From the NCBI GenBank assembly GCA_032334235.1, contig JAVSGI010000005.1, forward strand, positions 1,798,001 to 1,862,000: a DNA stretch of 64,000 bases. The letters run 5' to 3'. Source of the DNA: Paracoccaceae bacterium Fryx2 (GTDB lineage Bacteria > Pseudomonadota > Alphaproteobacteria > Rhodobacterales > Rhodobacteraceae). Shown here piece by piece: positions 18,050-27,831 of the stretch. The position numbers and the translations under genes were made by a program. Position 1 is the first letter of the stretch. The number at the start of each line of letters is the position of its first letter. The notes below the pieces were generated by a model that worked only from the letters and a program-made list of their open reading frames with translations, was not told the origin of the DNA and did no database searches.

Positions 18050-20014
18050 TCAGGCCCGGTTCATCCGGTTCTCGATCAGATCCTCGACCACCGACGGATC
18101 GGCCAGCGTCGAGGTATCGCCCAGCGCGGCATAGTCGTTCTCGGCGATCTTGCGCAGGATGCGGCGCATGATCTTGCCCGAGCGGGTCTTGGGCAGGCCG
18201 GGCGACCACTGGATCAGGTCGGGGCTGGCGATCGGGCCGATCTCGGTGCGGACCCATTTCACCAGATCGCGGCGCAGGTCGTCCGAGGGCTCGACCCCGT
18301 TCATCAGCGTGACATAGGCATAGATGCCCTGTCCCTTGATGTCGTGCGGATAGCCGACCACGGCGGCCTCGGCCACGGCCGAGTGCGCCACCAGCGCCGA
18401 TTCAACCTCGGCCGTGCCCATGCGGTGACCCGAGACGTTGATCACGTCATCGACCCGGCCGGTGATCCAGTAATAGCCGTCGGCATCGCGGCGGCAGCCG
18501 TCGCCGGTGAAGTAATAGCCGCGATACTGGCTGAAATACGCCTCCTCGAACCGCTCGTGGTCGCCCCAGAGCGTGCGCATCTGCCCCGGCCAGCTGTCGG
18601 CGATGCACAGCACGCCTTCGGTTTCGGTGGCTTCCTGCACATGCGCCGTCGCCGGGTCGAGGATGACCGGCGTCACCCCGAAGAACGGCTTCGTCGCCGA
18701 CCCCGGCTTTTGCGGAATGGCGCCCGGCAGCGGCGTGATCAGGTGGCCGCCGGTCTCGGTCTGCCAGAAGGTGTCGACGATCGGGCAATTGCCCTTGCCG
18801 ACATGGGTGTTGTACCAGTTCCACGCCTCGGGGTTGATCGGCTCGCCGACCGAGCCCAGCAGTTTCAGGCTGCTCAGGTCGTGCTTTTCCACCCATTGCG
18901 CGCCCATGCCCATCAGGCTGCGGATCGCGGTCGGGGCGGTGTAGAACTGGGTGACCTTGTGCTTGGCGCACACTTCCCAGAAGCGGCCCGCGTCGGGATA
19001 GGTCGGCACGCCCTCGAACATCACGGTGGTGGCGCCGTTCGCCAGCGGGCCGTAGATGATGTAGCTGTGCCCGGTGACCCAGCCCACGTCCGCCGTGCAC
19101 CAGAACACGTCGCCGTCGTGATAGTCGAAGGTCATCTGATGCGTCATCGCGGCATAGACCAGATAGCCGCCCGAGGTGTGCACCACCCCCTTCGGCTTGC
19201 CGGTCGATCCCGAGGTGTAGAGGATGAACAGCGGGTCTTCAGCGTTCATCTCGACATAGGCGCAATATGGCGCGGCTTCGGCCATCTCGGCCTTCACGTC
19301 GATGTCGCGCTCGGGCAGCCACGACAGCTGGTCGCCGGTGTGCCGGACCACCATGCACTTCACATGGTCGTTGCAGTGCAGCAGGGCCGCGTCGGCATTG
19401 GCCTTCAGCGGCGTCTTGCGGCCGCCGCGCGGCGCATAGTCGGCGGTGATCACGATGCGCGCCTGCGAGTCGTTGATCCGGTTGGCCAGCGCATCGGGAG
19501 AGAAGCCGGCGAACACGATGGAATGGATCGCCCCGATCCGGGCGCAGGCCAGCATGGCGTAGGCGGCCTCGGGAATCATCGGCAGGTAAAGCACGACGCG
19601 GTCACCCTTGCGCACGCCATGCGCCTTGAGCACGTTGGCCATGCGGCAGGTGTTTTCCAGCAGTTCGGCATAGGTGATGTGCAGCGTCGGGGTGGCCGGG
19701 TTGTCGGGCTCCCAGATGATCGCGGTCTGGCTGCCGCGCCGCGCCACATGCCGGTCGATGCAGTTGGACGAGACGTTCAGCGTGCCGTCCTCGAACCACT
19801 TGATCGACACCTGACCCAGCGTGAAGTCGGTGTTCTTGACCTTGGTATAGTCCTGAATCCAGTCAAGCCGCTTGCCCTGCTCGGCCCAGAAGGCCACGGG
19901 GTCCGCGACCGAGTTGGCATACATCTTGTTGTAGGCCGCCGCATCGACATGCGCGTTGCTCACGAAATCGGCAGACGCCTCATGGACGCCCTGCGCCACG
20001 ACTTGATCCGACAT
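18050..20014 (-). CDS. acs: Acetyl-CoA synthetase (AMP-forming)
   Basis: Activates acetate to acetyl-CoA with ATP, releasing AMP and PPi. The 654-residue product has the family length, the phosphate-binding loop [15 protein letters not shown] and the C-terminal catalytic-lysine motif [11 protein letters not shown], the Lys that is reversibly acetylated in known Acs proteins. Start at ATG 20014, preceded by GAGGGAG; the longer frame adds 12 residues without support. The upstream 366 bases are AT-rich and should hold its promoter. Followed directly by adk and the acetate-type transporter genes. Confidence 0.97.
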   Translation of the reverse strand: MSDQVVAQGVHEASADFVSNAHVDAAAYNKMYANSVADPVAFWAEQGKRLDWIQDYTKVKNTDFTLGQVSIKWFEDGTLNVSSNCIDRHVARRGSQTAIIWEPDNPATPTLHITYAELLENTCRMANVLKAHGVRKGDRVVLYLPMIPEAAYAMLACARIGAIHSIVFAGFSPDALANRINDSQARIVITADYAPRGGRKTPLKANADAALLHCNDHVKCMVVRHTGDQLSWLPERDIDVKAEMAEAAPYCAYVEMNAEDPLFILYTSGSTGKPKGVVHTSGGYLVYAAMTHQMTFDYHDGDVFWCTADVGWVTGHSYIIYGPLANGATTVMFEGVPTYPDAGRFWEVCAKHKVTQFYTAPTAIRSLMGMGAQWVEKHDLSSLKLLGSVGEPINPEAWNWYNTHVGKGNCPIVDTFWQTETGGHLITPLPGAIPQKPGSATKPFFGVTPVILDPATAHVQEATETEGVLCIADSWPGQMRTLWGDHERFEEAYFSQYRGYYFTGDGCRRDADGYYWITGRVDDVINVSGHRMGTAEVESALVAHSAVAEAAVVGYPHDIKGQGIYAYVTLMNGVEPSDDLRRDLVKWVRTEIGPIASPDLIQWSPGLPKTRSGKIMRRILRKIAENDYAALGDTSTLADPSVVEDLIENRMNRA

Positions 20015-20380
20015 GACAGTTCTCCCTCTCACCGGCACCATTGGCGCCATGCATACGACCCCGCGCCGGACGCGTGAGTCATTTCATCCCTGAAGCCATC
20101 ATAGCGCATGTGTCAATTTTTTCGTAAGCCTTTTTATTGACTGCATTTTTCTGTCAATTCGTTTACTGGCATCACGTCAATGCTGTAAATATTGCCGAAT
20201 ACGGCCAAAATTAGACATTAAATTTCAAGCCCATAGGCCTTCACAAACCGGTGAGGTTGCGGGCATCTCCGGCAACAAACCGCGCGCCGGGCGCCCGGTC
20301 CGGGAAATGACGCAACGTCACGCGGAACCCGCGCAGGGCCGCCGCGGGTTGGTTCTGACGCGGTTGATTCGGGTTGCGGC
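20015..20380. other. Gene-free region upstream of acs
   Basis: No protein gene. The part from about 20095 to 20225 is strikingly AT-rich for this genome and is the probable acs promoter/operator region (reading leftwards). It holds three TTGAC(A/G) hexamers on the minus strand (20111-20116, 20152-20157, 20175-20180) and the inverted repeat listed separately. The rest, next to the SulP gene end, is ordinary GC-rich DNA. I could not settle a -10 box. Confidence 0.6.
20136..20158. promoter_or_regulatory. ATTGAC-N11-GTCAAT inverted repeat upstream of acs
   Basis: Perfect 6-bp arms separated by 11 bases, about 120 bases upstream of the acs start codon in the AT-rich region. The symmetry and position fit an operator for a dimeric regulator. 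The regulator is not identifiable from sequence. Confidence 0.35.
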
Positions 20381-22045
20381 TCAGGCCGGGGGCGTGGCGC
20401 GCAGCACGTCCCGCACCCCCGCCACGTCGGGCAGGTAGCGCACATGCGGCTCGCGCACCCCGGCCGCCAGCAGCACGCGGCGCAGTTCGGAATTGGTGCC
20501 CACCAGGAACAGCTGCCCGCCCTGCCGGTGGCACTTGCGCCCCAGCAGTTCGAACGACCGCGCGCCCGAGCTGTCGATGAACGGCACGTCCGAGAAATCG
20601 ACCACAAAGGCACGCGGATGGTCGGCGATCCGGTCCAGCACCGAGCCAAGCTGGGCGGCGGCGCCAAAGAAGAACGGCCCGCTCAGGTGATAGACTACCA
20701 TGTTCTTGTCGCTGGCCGCAGTCGGGTCATAGCGGCCTTCGGTTTCGGGCGACCGGCGCACCACCGTCGCATCCGACATGCGGCGGATGAACACCAGCCC
20801 GCCCAGCGCAAAGCCCACGATGATGCCTTCGGTCAGGTCGCGGAACACCACCAGCAGCAGCGTCACGATCACCACCATCGCATCGCCGCGCGAAGACCGG
20901 ATCAGCGCCCAGAGCTCCTCCTTCTCGGCCATGTTCCAGGCGACGACCGCCAGCACCCCGGCCAGCGCCGCCAGCGGGATGTAGGCCGCCAGCGGTGCCG
21001 CCACCAGCATGAAGGCCAGGATGAACAGTGCGTGCAGCATTCCCGAAACCGGCCCGCGCGACCCGGCGCGCACGTTGGTCGCGGTGCGCGCGATGGTGCC
21101 CGTGACGCAGAAGCCGCCAAAGACCGCCGACCCCATGTTGGCGACCCCCTGCCCGATCAGCTCGGCGTTGGACCGGTGCTGCCGCCCAGTCATTCCGTCG
21201 GCCACCACCGCCGACAGAAGCGACTCAATCGCCCCCAGCAGCGTGAAGGTCAGCGCCCAGGGCAGCGCCGCCATCAGCGTCTCGGCATTGATCACCGGCA
21301 GCGCGGGCGCGGGCAGCACGCGCGGCAACTCGCCGAACTTGGTGCCGATGGTCTGCACAGGCAGGTCAAGCAGCGCCACCGCCAGCCCGGTCGCGATCAC
21401 CGCGATCAGCATCCCCGGCCATTGCGGCCTGAACTTCTTCATTCCCACGATGGTGGCAATCGTCACAAACGCCACGCCCACCGCCGCAGGCGTCAGCGTT
21501 TCCCGCGCCGCCCACAGCGTTTCGACCTTGGCTATGATCTCGCCCGGCTCCTGCCCGTCAACCGACAGCCCCAGCAGATCCTTGATCTGGCTGGCAAAGA
21601 TGATCACCGCGATGCCCGTCGTGAAGCCGACCGTCACCGGATAGGGGATGAAGCGGATATAGGTGCCCAGCCGCAGCGCCCCCGTGATCATCAGCAGGAT
21701 GCCCGAAAGAAACGTGGCCAGCATCAGCCCGTCGATCCCGGTCGCGGTGACGCAGGCCGAGACCAGCACGATGAACGCCCCGGCCGGCCCGCCGACCTGA
21801 AAGCGGCTGCCGCTCAGCAAGGAAACCAGAAAGCCGCCGACGATGGCGGTGTACAACCCGCGTTCGGGGCCGACCCCGCTGGCAATCGCGATCGCCATGG
21901 ACAGGGGTAGCGCCACGATCGCCACCGTCAGCCCGGCAATCGCGTCGTCGCGCAACTCGCGCAGGCCATACCCCTCTCGCAACACGGTAAAAATCTTGGG
22001 CAGGAACTGTTCCGTAAAAGTCGGGGCACGACTTGAGTCTGGCAT
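20381..22045 (-). CDS. SulP-family anion transporter with STAS domain
   Basis: 554 residues. About 12 hydrophobic helices occupy residues 30-430 and a cytoplasmic STAS domain lies at about 445-550. The N-terminal TVAIVALPLSMAIAIASGVGPERG and GGPAGAF blocks are typical of SulP permeases. The STAS domain keeps the PFIDSSGARSFE segment. Substrate could be sulfate, bicarbonate or dicarboxylate; nothing nearby decides between them. Confidence 0.92.
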   Translation of the reverse strand: MPDSSRAPTFTEQFLPKIFTVLREGYGLRELRDDAIAGLTVAIVALPLSMAIAIASGVGPERGLYTAIVGGFLVSLLSGSRFQVGGPAGAFIVLVSACVTATGIDGLMLATFLSGILLMITGALRLGTYIRFIPYPVTVGFTTGIAVIIFASQIKDLLGLSVDGQEPGEIIAKVETLWAARETLTPAAVGVAFVTIATIVGMKKFRPQWPGMLIAVIATGLAVALLDLPVQTIGTKFGELPRVLPAPALPVINAETLMAALPWALTFTLLGAIESLLSAVVADGMTGRQHRSNAELIGQGVANMGSAVFGGFCVTGTIARTATNVRAGSRGPVSGMLHALFILAFMLVAAPLAAYIPLAALAGVLAVVAWNMAEKEELWALIRSSRGDAMVVIVTLLLVVFRDLTEGIIVGFALGGLVFIRRMSDATVVRRSPETEGRYDPTAASDKNMVVYHLSGPFFFGAAAQLGSVLDRIADHPRAFVVDFSDVPFIDSSGARSFELLGRKCHRQGGQLFLVGTNSELRRVLLAAGVREPHVRYLPDVAGVRDVLRATPPA

Positions 22046-22123
22046 GAGTCACCTGCTGGGATTAGATTGCCGCAGCAAAGCGCCCCCATCACGCGGCTGT
22101 CAATCACCCCTGCAAGGCAATTC

Positions 22124-22612
22124 ATGCAACAGCGCCCCGACCCCGTGGCCCCCGCCGACCCCGAGTCCCGCGCACAGGCGCTGGCGCTTCTGGCGCAGGC
22201 CCGCCATGCAGCACTTGCGGTGATCGACCCCGACGGCGCCCCCGGCATCAGCCGCATCGCGCTCGGGCTTTGCCCGGACGGGCTGCCGCTGACGCTGATA
22301 TCGGCCCTTGCCCCCCATACGGCGGCGCTGCGGGCCCGGCCGGTCGCGGCGCTGATGGTCGGGGACCCCGGACCCAAGGGCGACCCGCTGACCAGCCCGC
22401 GCCTGATGGTCCGCGTGACCGCGACCTTCCTCGACCGCGCGGCACCCGGCCACGCCGCCCTGCGCGACCACTGGCTGTCGGGCCACCCCAAGGCAAGGCT
22501 TTACGTCGATTTCGCCGATTTCGCCTTTGTCCGCCTCACGCCCCTGTCGGCGCTGCTGAACGGCGGCTTCGGCCGCGCCTTCCGGCTGACGCCCGACGAT
22601 CTCTGCCCCTGA
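22124..22612 (+). CDS. PNPOx-like flavin-binding protein (HugZ/pyridoxamine oxidase superfamily)
   Basis: 162 residues with the split-barrel pattern of pyridoxamine-5'-phosphate-oxidase-like proteins: an N-terminal helix, ARHAALAVIDPDGAPGISRI as first strands, and a C-terminal YVDFADFAFVRLTP strand. Such small proteins bind FMN or haem and act in redox or haem degradation; the exact substrate cannot be read. Start at ATG 22124, preceded by AAGG; the longer frame would run into the divergent SulP promoter. A strong hairpin follows the stop. Confidence 0.75.
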   Translation: MQQRPDPVAPADPESRAQALALLAQARHAALAVIDPDGAPGISRIALGLCPDGLPLTLISALAPHTAALRARPVAALMVGDPGPKGDPLTSPRLMVRVTATFLDRAAPGHAALRDHWLSGHPKARLYVDFADFAFVRLTPLSALLNGGFGRAFRLTPDDLCP

Positions 22613-22620
22613 TGCGAAAA

Positions 22621-22644
22621 GGGGCGGCCCCGCAAGGCCGCCCC
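22621..22644. terminator. Bidirectional intrinsic terminator
   Basis: GGGGCGGCC, loop CCGCAA, GGCCGCCCC gives a 9-bp perfect stem with AAAA on its left and CCCTTTC on its right, 8 bases after the flavoprotein stop. It lies between two convergent genes and can serve both. Confidence 0.75.
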
Positions 22645-22666
22645 CCTTTCCTGCCTTGGCCGACGG

Positions 22667-24955
22667 TTACACCGGGTTGTCGCAGCGCAGCGTGACATGC
22701 ACCATCCCCTTGACCGCCGACGGCCAGCGCAGGTTCACCATGCCCTTCCCCGGCCCCTGTTCGACCTGAACAAAGGGCGTGATCGTCTGCGCCACGTTCG
22801 CGGCGCTGGTGATCGCACCTTCCGCCACGACCGAGCGCACATTGCGCGCCCAGGCCCCGAACGGCATGAAGGCCGATCCGTCAACCACCCAGGTGTCGGC
22901 GGCGGTGTTCTGGGTATGCTCGATCGTCACCGGGCTGACCGTGCCCTGCTCCACCGCGTTGAACGAATTGGTATCGACCAGCACGTTGCGGAAGCGGCCG
23001 TAGTCCAGCGTGGCAAAGCTGGTATCGACCTTTTCCACCCGGTCGATCGTGGCGTTGTAGACGCGGAAGCTGTTGCCGACGATGCTCATGCCGCTGATGA
23101 AATGCCCCGGACCGTAGGGCGTGATCACGATCCAGCGGAAGCTGGGCGCCACGTTCGAGGCGATGAAGATGTTGGTGTTGATGTTCAGCCCGCCAAAGGA
23201 AAACTCGTTGAAGAACTCGGGCGACTGGTCGTGCTCGTTGGTCCATTCGATGAAGCAGTTGTCGACATAGTTGCCCGACACGATCGAGCTGACATTGGTC
23301 TGGGTGAACACCAGCCCCGCCCGGCGCAGCCCCGCCGCACTGTCGTCGCCCTGAAAGAAGTGGTTCCCCAGGATCATGTGGCCCGACCCCTTCAGCACCG
23401 CGAAATGGGCAAAGCGCACGATGCGGTTGTTGCGGATCTTGGTGTCGTTGCTGTTGACGTTCAGCGCGACGGTGGTGCGGTCCTGCGCCACGACCCCCTG
23501 TTCGTTCGACAGGAACTGGCACTGGTCCAGCAGCAGGCCCTGACAGCCCGCGCCGGTCGAGGTCATGCCGCGGTCCTTGGGCAGGTTCACCACGCAGTCG
23601 GCCATGCGGAACACCGACCCGGCCGGCGCCAGCATGATGCCCGAGGCGCGCCCGTTGCACTGGAACTCGATATCGGTGATCTCGAACTTGCTCAGCGCGC
23701 TGAAACCGCTGAAATCCAGGATGTAGCGGTAGCGGGTGAAGCTGAAGTTGCGCGTGCCCGCGGCGCCCCACAGGGGCTGGCTCAGCTCGACGGTCCCCGC
23801 GCCGATGTTCTTCGACCGCACATAGACCTCGCGCCCGACGCCGGTGCCGGTGATGCGCGAGCCGACCTCGATGTTCGCCACGTTGGCGACCCCGGTCAGC
23901 CGCCCCGGATCGGCGACGCTGTAGGTCGCGACCGAGGTCGTGGTGGCACTGTCCCAGGCGCTGCCGGTCAGCGCGTTGAACTGGCCGTTGGTCAGCAGGC
24001 GGCGCTGCGCGAACGAGGCCAGCCCACAGACCGCCGCCACGTCAATCGGCTCGGCCAGGTCGATGCGCCGCCCGCTCAGGTCCAGCGTGACATGGTCGGT
24101 GAAGTAGAACAGCGCCTGAAGCGCCTTGCGGAACCCGGCGATCTCGGACCCGAAGGCGGCGGCATAGGTGTCCAGATCGTAGTTGCGCGTGCAGGCAAGC
24201 CGCATCGCCGCAGGCATCGTCACCGTGCCCTCGAACCGGACCCGGCTTTCGAACGTCATGTGGCTGCCAAGGTAGTAGCTGCCCGCCGAAACCAGCACCA
24301 TCCGCCCCGCCGCCGCCGCATCCGCCGCAGCAAAGGCCGCGGTGTCATCGGTGACACCATCGCCCACCGCGCCATAGTCGCGCACATCGACCCAGTCCAT
24401 CATCTTGCGATGGAACACGTCGGTCACATCCTCGATCACGATGTCGTCGATCCGCACCACGCCGCCGGTGGCCCCCGTCAGGTCCAGCCCCAGGTGGCCA
24501 TAGACCGGCACCGTGCCCCAGACCATGTCGACGCCCTGCCGGTTGCCGCCGCCGATGATCGCCTGAACCGTCACCACCGCGCCATAGGAGGTCAGCGCGA
24601 CAGACGGCCCCTGCTGGACCGCCGCCGCGACATTGCCGCCGGTGACGGACCCGGCCCAGCCCGCGATCCGCACCGACGGCAGGTTGCCCGCCAGCGCCTT
24701 GACGCGCGCGGTGACCCGCAGATACATGCCGGGCTGCATCGGGATCTGCGCGAAACAGCGCAGCTTCTGGGTGGATTCGGTCTTCTGCAGTTCCAGACAG
24801 CCGCCGAAATCCTGATCGGCCGGGACATAGGCCGCATTCGGCTGCCCCGCCCAGGAGCCGGAACCCGGCGTGCCATCCTCGCGCGACCACAGGTTCAGCC
24901 CCGCCGAAAACGGCGGCGGCATCAGCACCAGCCCGTCGGTAATCGCCTTGTTCAT
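22667..24955 (-). CDS. Pectate-lyase-fold (parallel beta-helix) protein, possible gene-transfer-agent head spike
   Basis: 762 residues. The N-terminal 180 residues have a beta-sandwich character; a pectate_lyase_3-type start follows (DWVDVRDYGAVGDGVTDDTAAFAAAD, here broken by 'GDGVTDDTAAF'), then a long region rich in N-rich turns (NSNDTKIRNNRIV and similar) typical of right-handed beta-helices. Chains like this occur across Rhodobacteraceae as glycosyl-hydrolase-28-related proteins; phage-like spikes use the same fold. I infer a surface-polysaccharide-binding or spike role, possibly like the RcGTA head spikes, but this needs alignment. No signal peptide is seen. Start ATG 24955 has no strong ribosome site; the upstream extension to 25117 is poor sequence. 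Confidence 0.75.
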   Translation of the reverse strand: MNKAITDGLVLMPPPFSAGLNLWSREDGTPGSGSWAGQPNAAYVPADQDFGGCLELQKTESTQKLRCFAQIPMQPGMYLRVTARVKALAGNLPSVRIAGWAGSVTGGNVAAAVQQGPSVALTSYGAVVTVQAIIGGGNRQGVDMVWGTVPVYGHLGLDLTGATGGVVRIDDIVIEDVTDVFHRKMMDWVDVRDYGAVGDGVTDDTAAFAAADAAAAGRMVLVSAGSYYLGSHMTFESRVRFEGTVTMPAAMRLACTRNYDLDTYAAAFGSEIAGFRKALQALFYFTDHVTLDLSGRRIDLAEPIDVAAVCGLASFAQRRLLTNGQFNALTGSAWDSATTTSVATYSVADPGRLTGVANVANIEVGSRITGTGVGREVYVRSKNIGAGTVELSQPLWGAAGTRNFSFTRYRYILDFSGFSALSKFEITDIEFQCNGRASGIMLAPAGSVFRMADCVVNLPKDRGMTSTGAGCQGLLLDQCQFLSNEQGVVAQDRTTVALNVNSNDTKIRNNRIVRFAHFAVLKGSGHMILGNHFFQGDDSAAGLRRAGLVFTQTNVSSIVSGNYVDNCFIEWTNEHDQSPEFFNEFSFGGLNINTNIFIASNVAPSFRWIVITPYGPGHFISGMSIVGNSFRVYNATIDRVEKVDTSFATLDYGRFRNVLVDTNSFNAVEQGTVSPVTIEHTQNTAADTWVVDGSAFMPFGAWARNVRSVVAEGAITSAANVAQTITPFVQVEQGPGKGMVNLRWPSAVKGMVHVTLRCDNPV

Positions 24956-25070
24956 TCGGTAAACCCTCGCCTCGTTCCGCCAACCCGGCGCCGTGACGCC
25001 GCGGTGAGGCCAAAGGATTACCAACGAACGGTTAATGCGCCCTGTGACCGGCGCGCGCTGCCCGCGCGGG

Positions 25071-25093
25071 AAAAATTTTGCAGCAAAATTTTT
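25071..25093. repeat. 23-bp A/T palindrome
   Basis: AAAAATTTTGC, A, GCAAAATTTTT: 11-bp perfect arms around one base, in a GC-rich gap between the DUF4864 gene and the beta-helix gene. It lies about 40 bases from a copy of the CCAAATA box. It may act as a transcription stop for the DUF4864 gene or as a protein-binding palindrome. Confidence 0.65.
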
Positions 25094-25135
25094 GGCCCCG
25101 GATGCCGGGCGCGGCACCCTTGCCCGCGGGCGGAT

Positions 25136-25168
25136 GCCTTCGGCGAGGGTATTTGGGCCAAGAAGAAA
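25136..25168 (-). repeat. Dispersed CCAAATA/CGCC intergenic box, copy A
   Basis: Read on the minus strand this is TTTCTTCTTGGCCCAAATA followed by CCCTCGCCGAAGGC. It matches the copies at 31908-31935 and 62867-62893, and more weakly 29390-29418. It lies immediately after the DUF4864 stop and on the same strand. Confidence 0.6.
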
Positions 25169-25177
25169 CCCCCGGGA

Positions 25178-25588
25178 TCAGGCCCCCACGCCGGTGTGCG
25201 GCAGAAGCTGCACGGCGTTGATCTGCCAGCCCTCGGGGGTCTCGACCATCTGGTAGTCGAGCATGTGGATCCGCCCGCCCTGATCCCTGACCATCACCCG
25301 CTGCCACAGCCCGCCCGCCACGCGGCGCAGTTCCAGCATCTTCACGTCGGCCGGGCGCCACACCATCGGATAGCCGCGCTTCACCATGGTGCCGAAGTTC
25401 TCGGCATTCCGGAAGATGTCCCTGACGCCGGGCGAGGCGAAGGTGAAGGCGCGGGAAAAGTCGTCGGCCAGGAAGGCCGCGATCTGGCCGTTGATCGTGG
25501 CCTCGATGCCGCTGTTGCGCGGCTCGTCGGCGCTGGGCGGCGTGGCGAGCGAGGCGGCAAGAAGCAGTCCGTAAACGGCATGACGCAT
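25178..25588 (-). CDS. DUF4864 exported protein
   Basis: 136 residues with an N-terminal signal peptide (MRHAVYGLLLAASLATPPSADE) and a small domain with I-x2-Q-x2-AFLADDF and a final Q-I-N-x-V beta strand, matching DUF4864. The fold is probably NTF2-like, from its alternating helix/sheet pattern. Periplasmic; function unknown. Stands alone between lysK and the beta-helix gene. Confidence 0.8.
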   Translation of the reverse strand: MRHAVYGLLLAASLATPPSADEPRNSGIEATINGQIAAFLADDFSRAFTFASPGVRDIFRNAENFGTMVKRGYPMVWRPADVKMLELRRVAGGLWQRVMVRDQGGRIHMLDYQMVETPEGWQINAVQLLPHTGVGA

Positions 25589-25669
25589 GATACGACCTCC
25601 GGTTCGCGTCCCCTTAGAGCAGAGGGTAGGGCGAACCGGGCCCTGGTCAAGCGGCTTGCCGGGGCGGGA

Positions 25670-27259
25670 TCAGGCCGCCGCCGGCGCCAGTGACCCCGCC
25701 AGCCCCCGGTCGATCAGCGCGATAGTTTCCTGTACGCCGTAAAGAGCGATGAACCCGCCGAAGCGCGGCCCTTCCGAGGCACCCAGCAGCACCTCGTAGA
25801 GAGCCTTGAACCAGTCGCGCAGCGGGGCGAAGCCATGCTCGTTGCCGACCGCGAACACCATGGTCTGCAGGGCGTCGGCATCCGCGCCGCCCTCCCACAC
25901 GGCCAGCCTTGCCCGCAGTTCGGCCATCGCCGCCGCCTCGCGGGCATCGGCCAGACGGAACGCCCGGGTCGGGGCCACGAAGTCGCGGAAATAGCGCACG
26001 GCAAATTCGGCCGCCGCGTCCAGGTCGGGGTGGGTTTCGGGCGAGGCATCGGGCGCGTAACGCTTGATGAAGCCCCAGAGCCCGGCCTTGTCGGTCGCCG
26101 CCGACACGGACGCCAGGTTCAGCAGCATCGCGAAGCTGACCACCATGTGCGACGCAGGGGGCTGGCCATGGTGGATGTGCCAGACCGGGTTGTTCACCTG
26201 CGCCTCGACATCCTGGCCCGGGTAGGCGCGCAACTGCTGGTGATATTCGTCAACCGCCTTGGGGATCACGTCGAAATGCATCCGCTTGGCGGTCTTGGGC
26301 TTGAGATACATGAAATAGCTCAGGCTTTCCGTGGCGGCATAGGTCAGCCACTCGTCGATCGTCAGCCCGTTGCCCTTGGATTTGGAGATCTTCTGCCCGG
26401 TCTCGTCAAGGAACAGCTCATAGCTGAAATGCTCGGGCTTGCGCCCGCCCAGCACCTCGCAGATGCCGTCGTAGATCGGGGTGTTGGTGCTGTGGTCCTT
26501 GCCGTACATCTCGAAATCGACATCCAGCGCCGCCCAGCGCGCGCCGAAATCGGGCTTCCATTGCAGCTTCACGTTGCCGCCGGTCACCGGCAGGGTGCAG
26601 TCGCGGCCATCCTCGCCCTCGAAGGTGATGGTGCCGTCCTTGGCATTCACCTCCTTCATCGGCACGTAAAGCACCCGCCCCGACAAGGGCGAGATCGGCA
26701 GGAAGCAGGAATAGGTCTGCTGCCGCTCCTCGCGCAACGACGCCAGCATGATCTCCATGATCGCGTCATAGCGTTCGCAGGCCAGCCGCAGCGTCGCGTC
26801 GAACCGGCCCGAGCGGTAGAAGTCGGTGGCGCTGATGAATTCGTATTCAAAGCCGAAGGTGTCGAGAAACCGCCGCAGCATGGCGTTGTTGTGCGCGCCG
26901 AAGCTTTCGTATTGCCCGAACGGGTCGGGCACCGAGGTCAGCGGCTTCTGGCGGTGCCCTTCCAGCATCTCGGGCTGCGGCACGTTGTCGGGGATCTTGC
27001 GCATCCCGTCCAGATCGTCGGAAAAGCAGATCAGCCGCGTCGGGATGTCCGAGATCACCTCGAACGCCCGGCGGATCATCGTGGTGCGCGCCACCTCGCC
27101 GAAGGTGCCGATATGGGGCAGGCCGCTTGGCCCGTAGCCGGTCTCGAACAGAACGTGGCCCTTCGCCGGCGCCTTCTTTTCATAACGCTTGGCAATGCGC
27201 CGGGCCTCCTCGAACGGCCAGGCTTTCGATTTCAGTGCAGCGTCACGAAGAGCGGACAT
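25670..27259 (-). CDS. lysK: Lysyl-tRNA synthetase, class I
   Basis: Charges tRNA-Lys. 529 residues of the class I (archaeal-type) LysRS found in most alphaproteobacteria, with the HIGH-like motif HIGTF after GYGPSGLP, and the KMSKS-like KISKSKGNG. Homology is to class I enzymes, not to the class II LysS of most bacteria. I start at ATG 27259 (MSALRDAA); a start 5 codons upstream is possible. It is divergent from the TerB-like gene. Confidence 0.96.
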   Translation of the reverse strand: MSALRDAALKSKAWPFEEARRIAKRYEKKAPAKGHVLFETGYGPSGLPHIGTFGEVARTTMIRRAFEVISDIPTRLICFSDDLDGMRKIPDNVPQPEMLEGHRQKPLTSVPDPFGQYESFGAHNNAMLRRFLDTFGFEYEFISATDFYRSGRFDATLRLACERYDAIMEIMLASLREERQQTYSCFLPISPLSGRVLYVPMKEVNAKDGTITFEGEDGRDCTLPVTGGNVKLQWKPDFGARWAALDVDFEMYGKDHSTNTPIYDGICEVLGGRKPEHFSYELFLDETGQKISKSKGNGLTIDEWLTYAATESLSYFMYLKPKTAKRMHFDVIPKAVDEYHQQLRAYPGQDVEAQVNNPVWHIHHGQPPASHMVVSFAMLLNLASVSAATDKAGLWGFIKRYAPDASPETHPDLDAAAEFAVRYFRDFVAPTRAFRLADAREAAAMAELRARLAVWEGGADADALQTMVFAVGNEHGFAPLRDWFKALYEVLLGASEGPRFGGFIALYGVQETIALIDRGLAGSLAPAAA

Positions 27260-27408
27260 CAGCGCATACCCCATCCGCGCACCGGCCCCGTGCCGCTGCG
27301 CCCCCGTCCTCTATTGCCGTGCGCCCCCCCCGTCAATATTCTGCACCTCGGCAGGCGCGTCCAAAGCCGGATGCGTTTCCCGCCACATGTGTGCAAAGGA
27401 TGACCCAA

Positions 27409-27831
27409 GTGCCCGAAACGCCCGCCTCGCTGTCACCGCAGGATGCCCTTGTCGCGATCATGATCGCGGTCTCCGCGTCAGACGAAACCATCCGCACCTC
27501 GGAACTGGTGGCGATCCAGCGCATCGTGAACCACCAGCCGATCTTCGCCGATTACGACGACGACCGCATCCGCCAGATCGCCCAGACCGTGTTCGACCTG
27601 TTCGAGGAGGAGGACGGGCTCGACGCCCTGTTCGGCCTGATCCGCGACGGCCTCCCCGAGAGGTTCAACGAAACCGCCTATGCGCTGGCCTGCGACGTGG
27701 TGGCGGCCGACGGCAAGCTGCGCGACACCGAGCTGCGGATGCTGGAGGAGATCCGGCACGAGCTGAATGTCGACCGACTGCACGCCGCCGCCATCGAATG
27801 GGGCGCCCGCGCCCGGCACCTCCGCCTCTAG
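27409..27831 (+). CDS. TerB-like (tellurite resistance/DjlA-N) helical protein
   Basis: About 140 residues, all-helical, with the repeated DALVAIMIAVSASDE... and ACDVVAADGKLRDTEL patterns that mark the two acidic turns of TerB domains, which bind divalent metal. Start choice: AAAGGA at 27395-27400 is correctly spaced for the GTG at 27409, whereas it abuts the ATG at 27400, so GTG is preferred. The TAG stop overlaps the stop of the convergent dacB gene within CTAG. Role probably stress-related; not specific. Confidence 0.8.
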   Translation: MPETPASLSPQDALVAIMIAVSASDETIRTSELVAIQRIVNHQPIFADYDDDRIRQIAQTVFDLFEEEDGLDALFGLIRDGLPERFNETAYALACDVVAADGKLRDTELRMLEEIRHELNVDRLHAAAIEWGARARHLRL

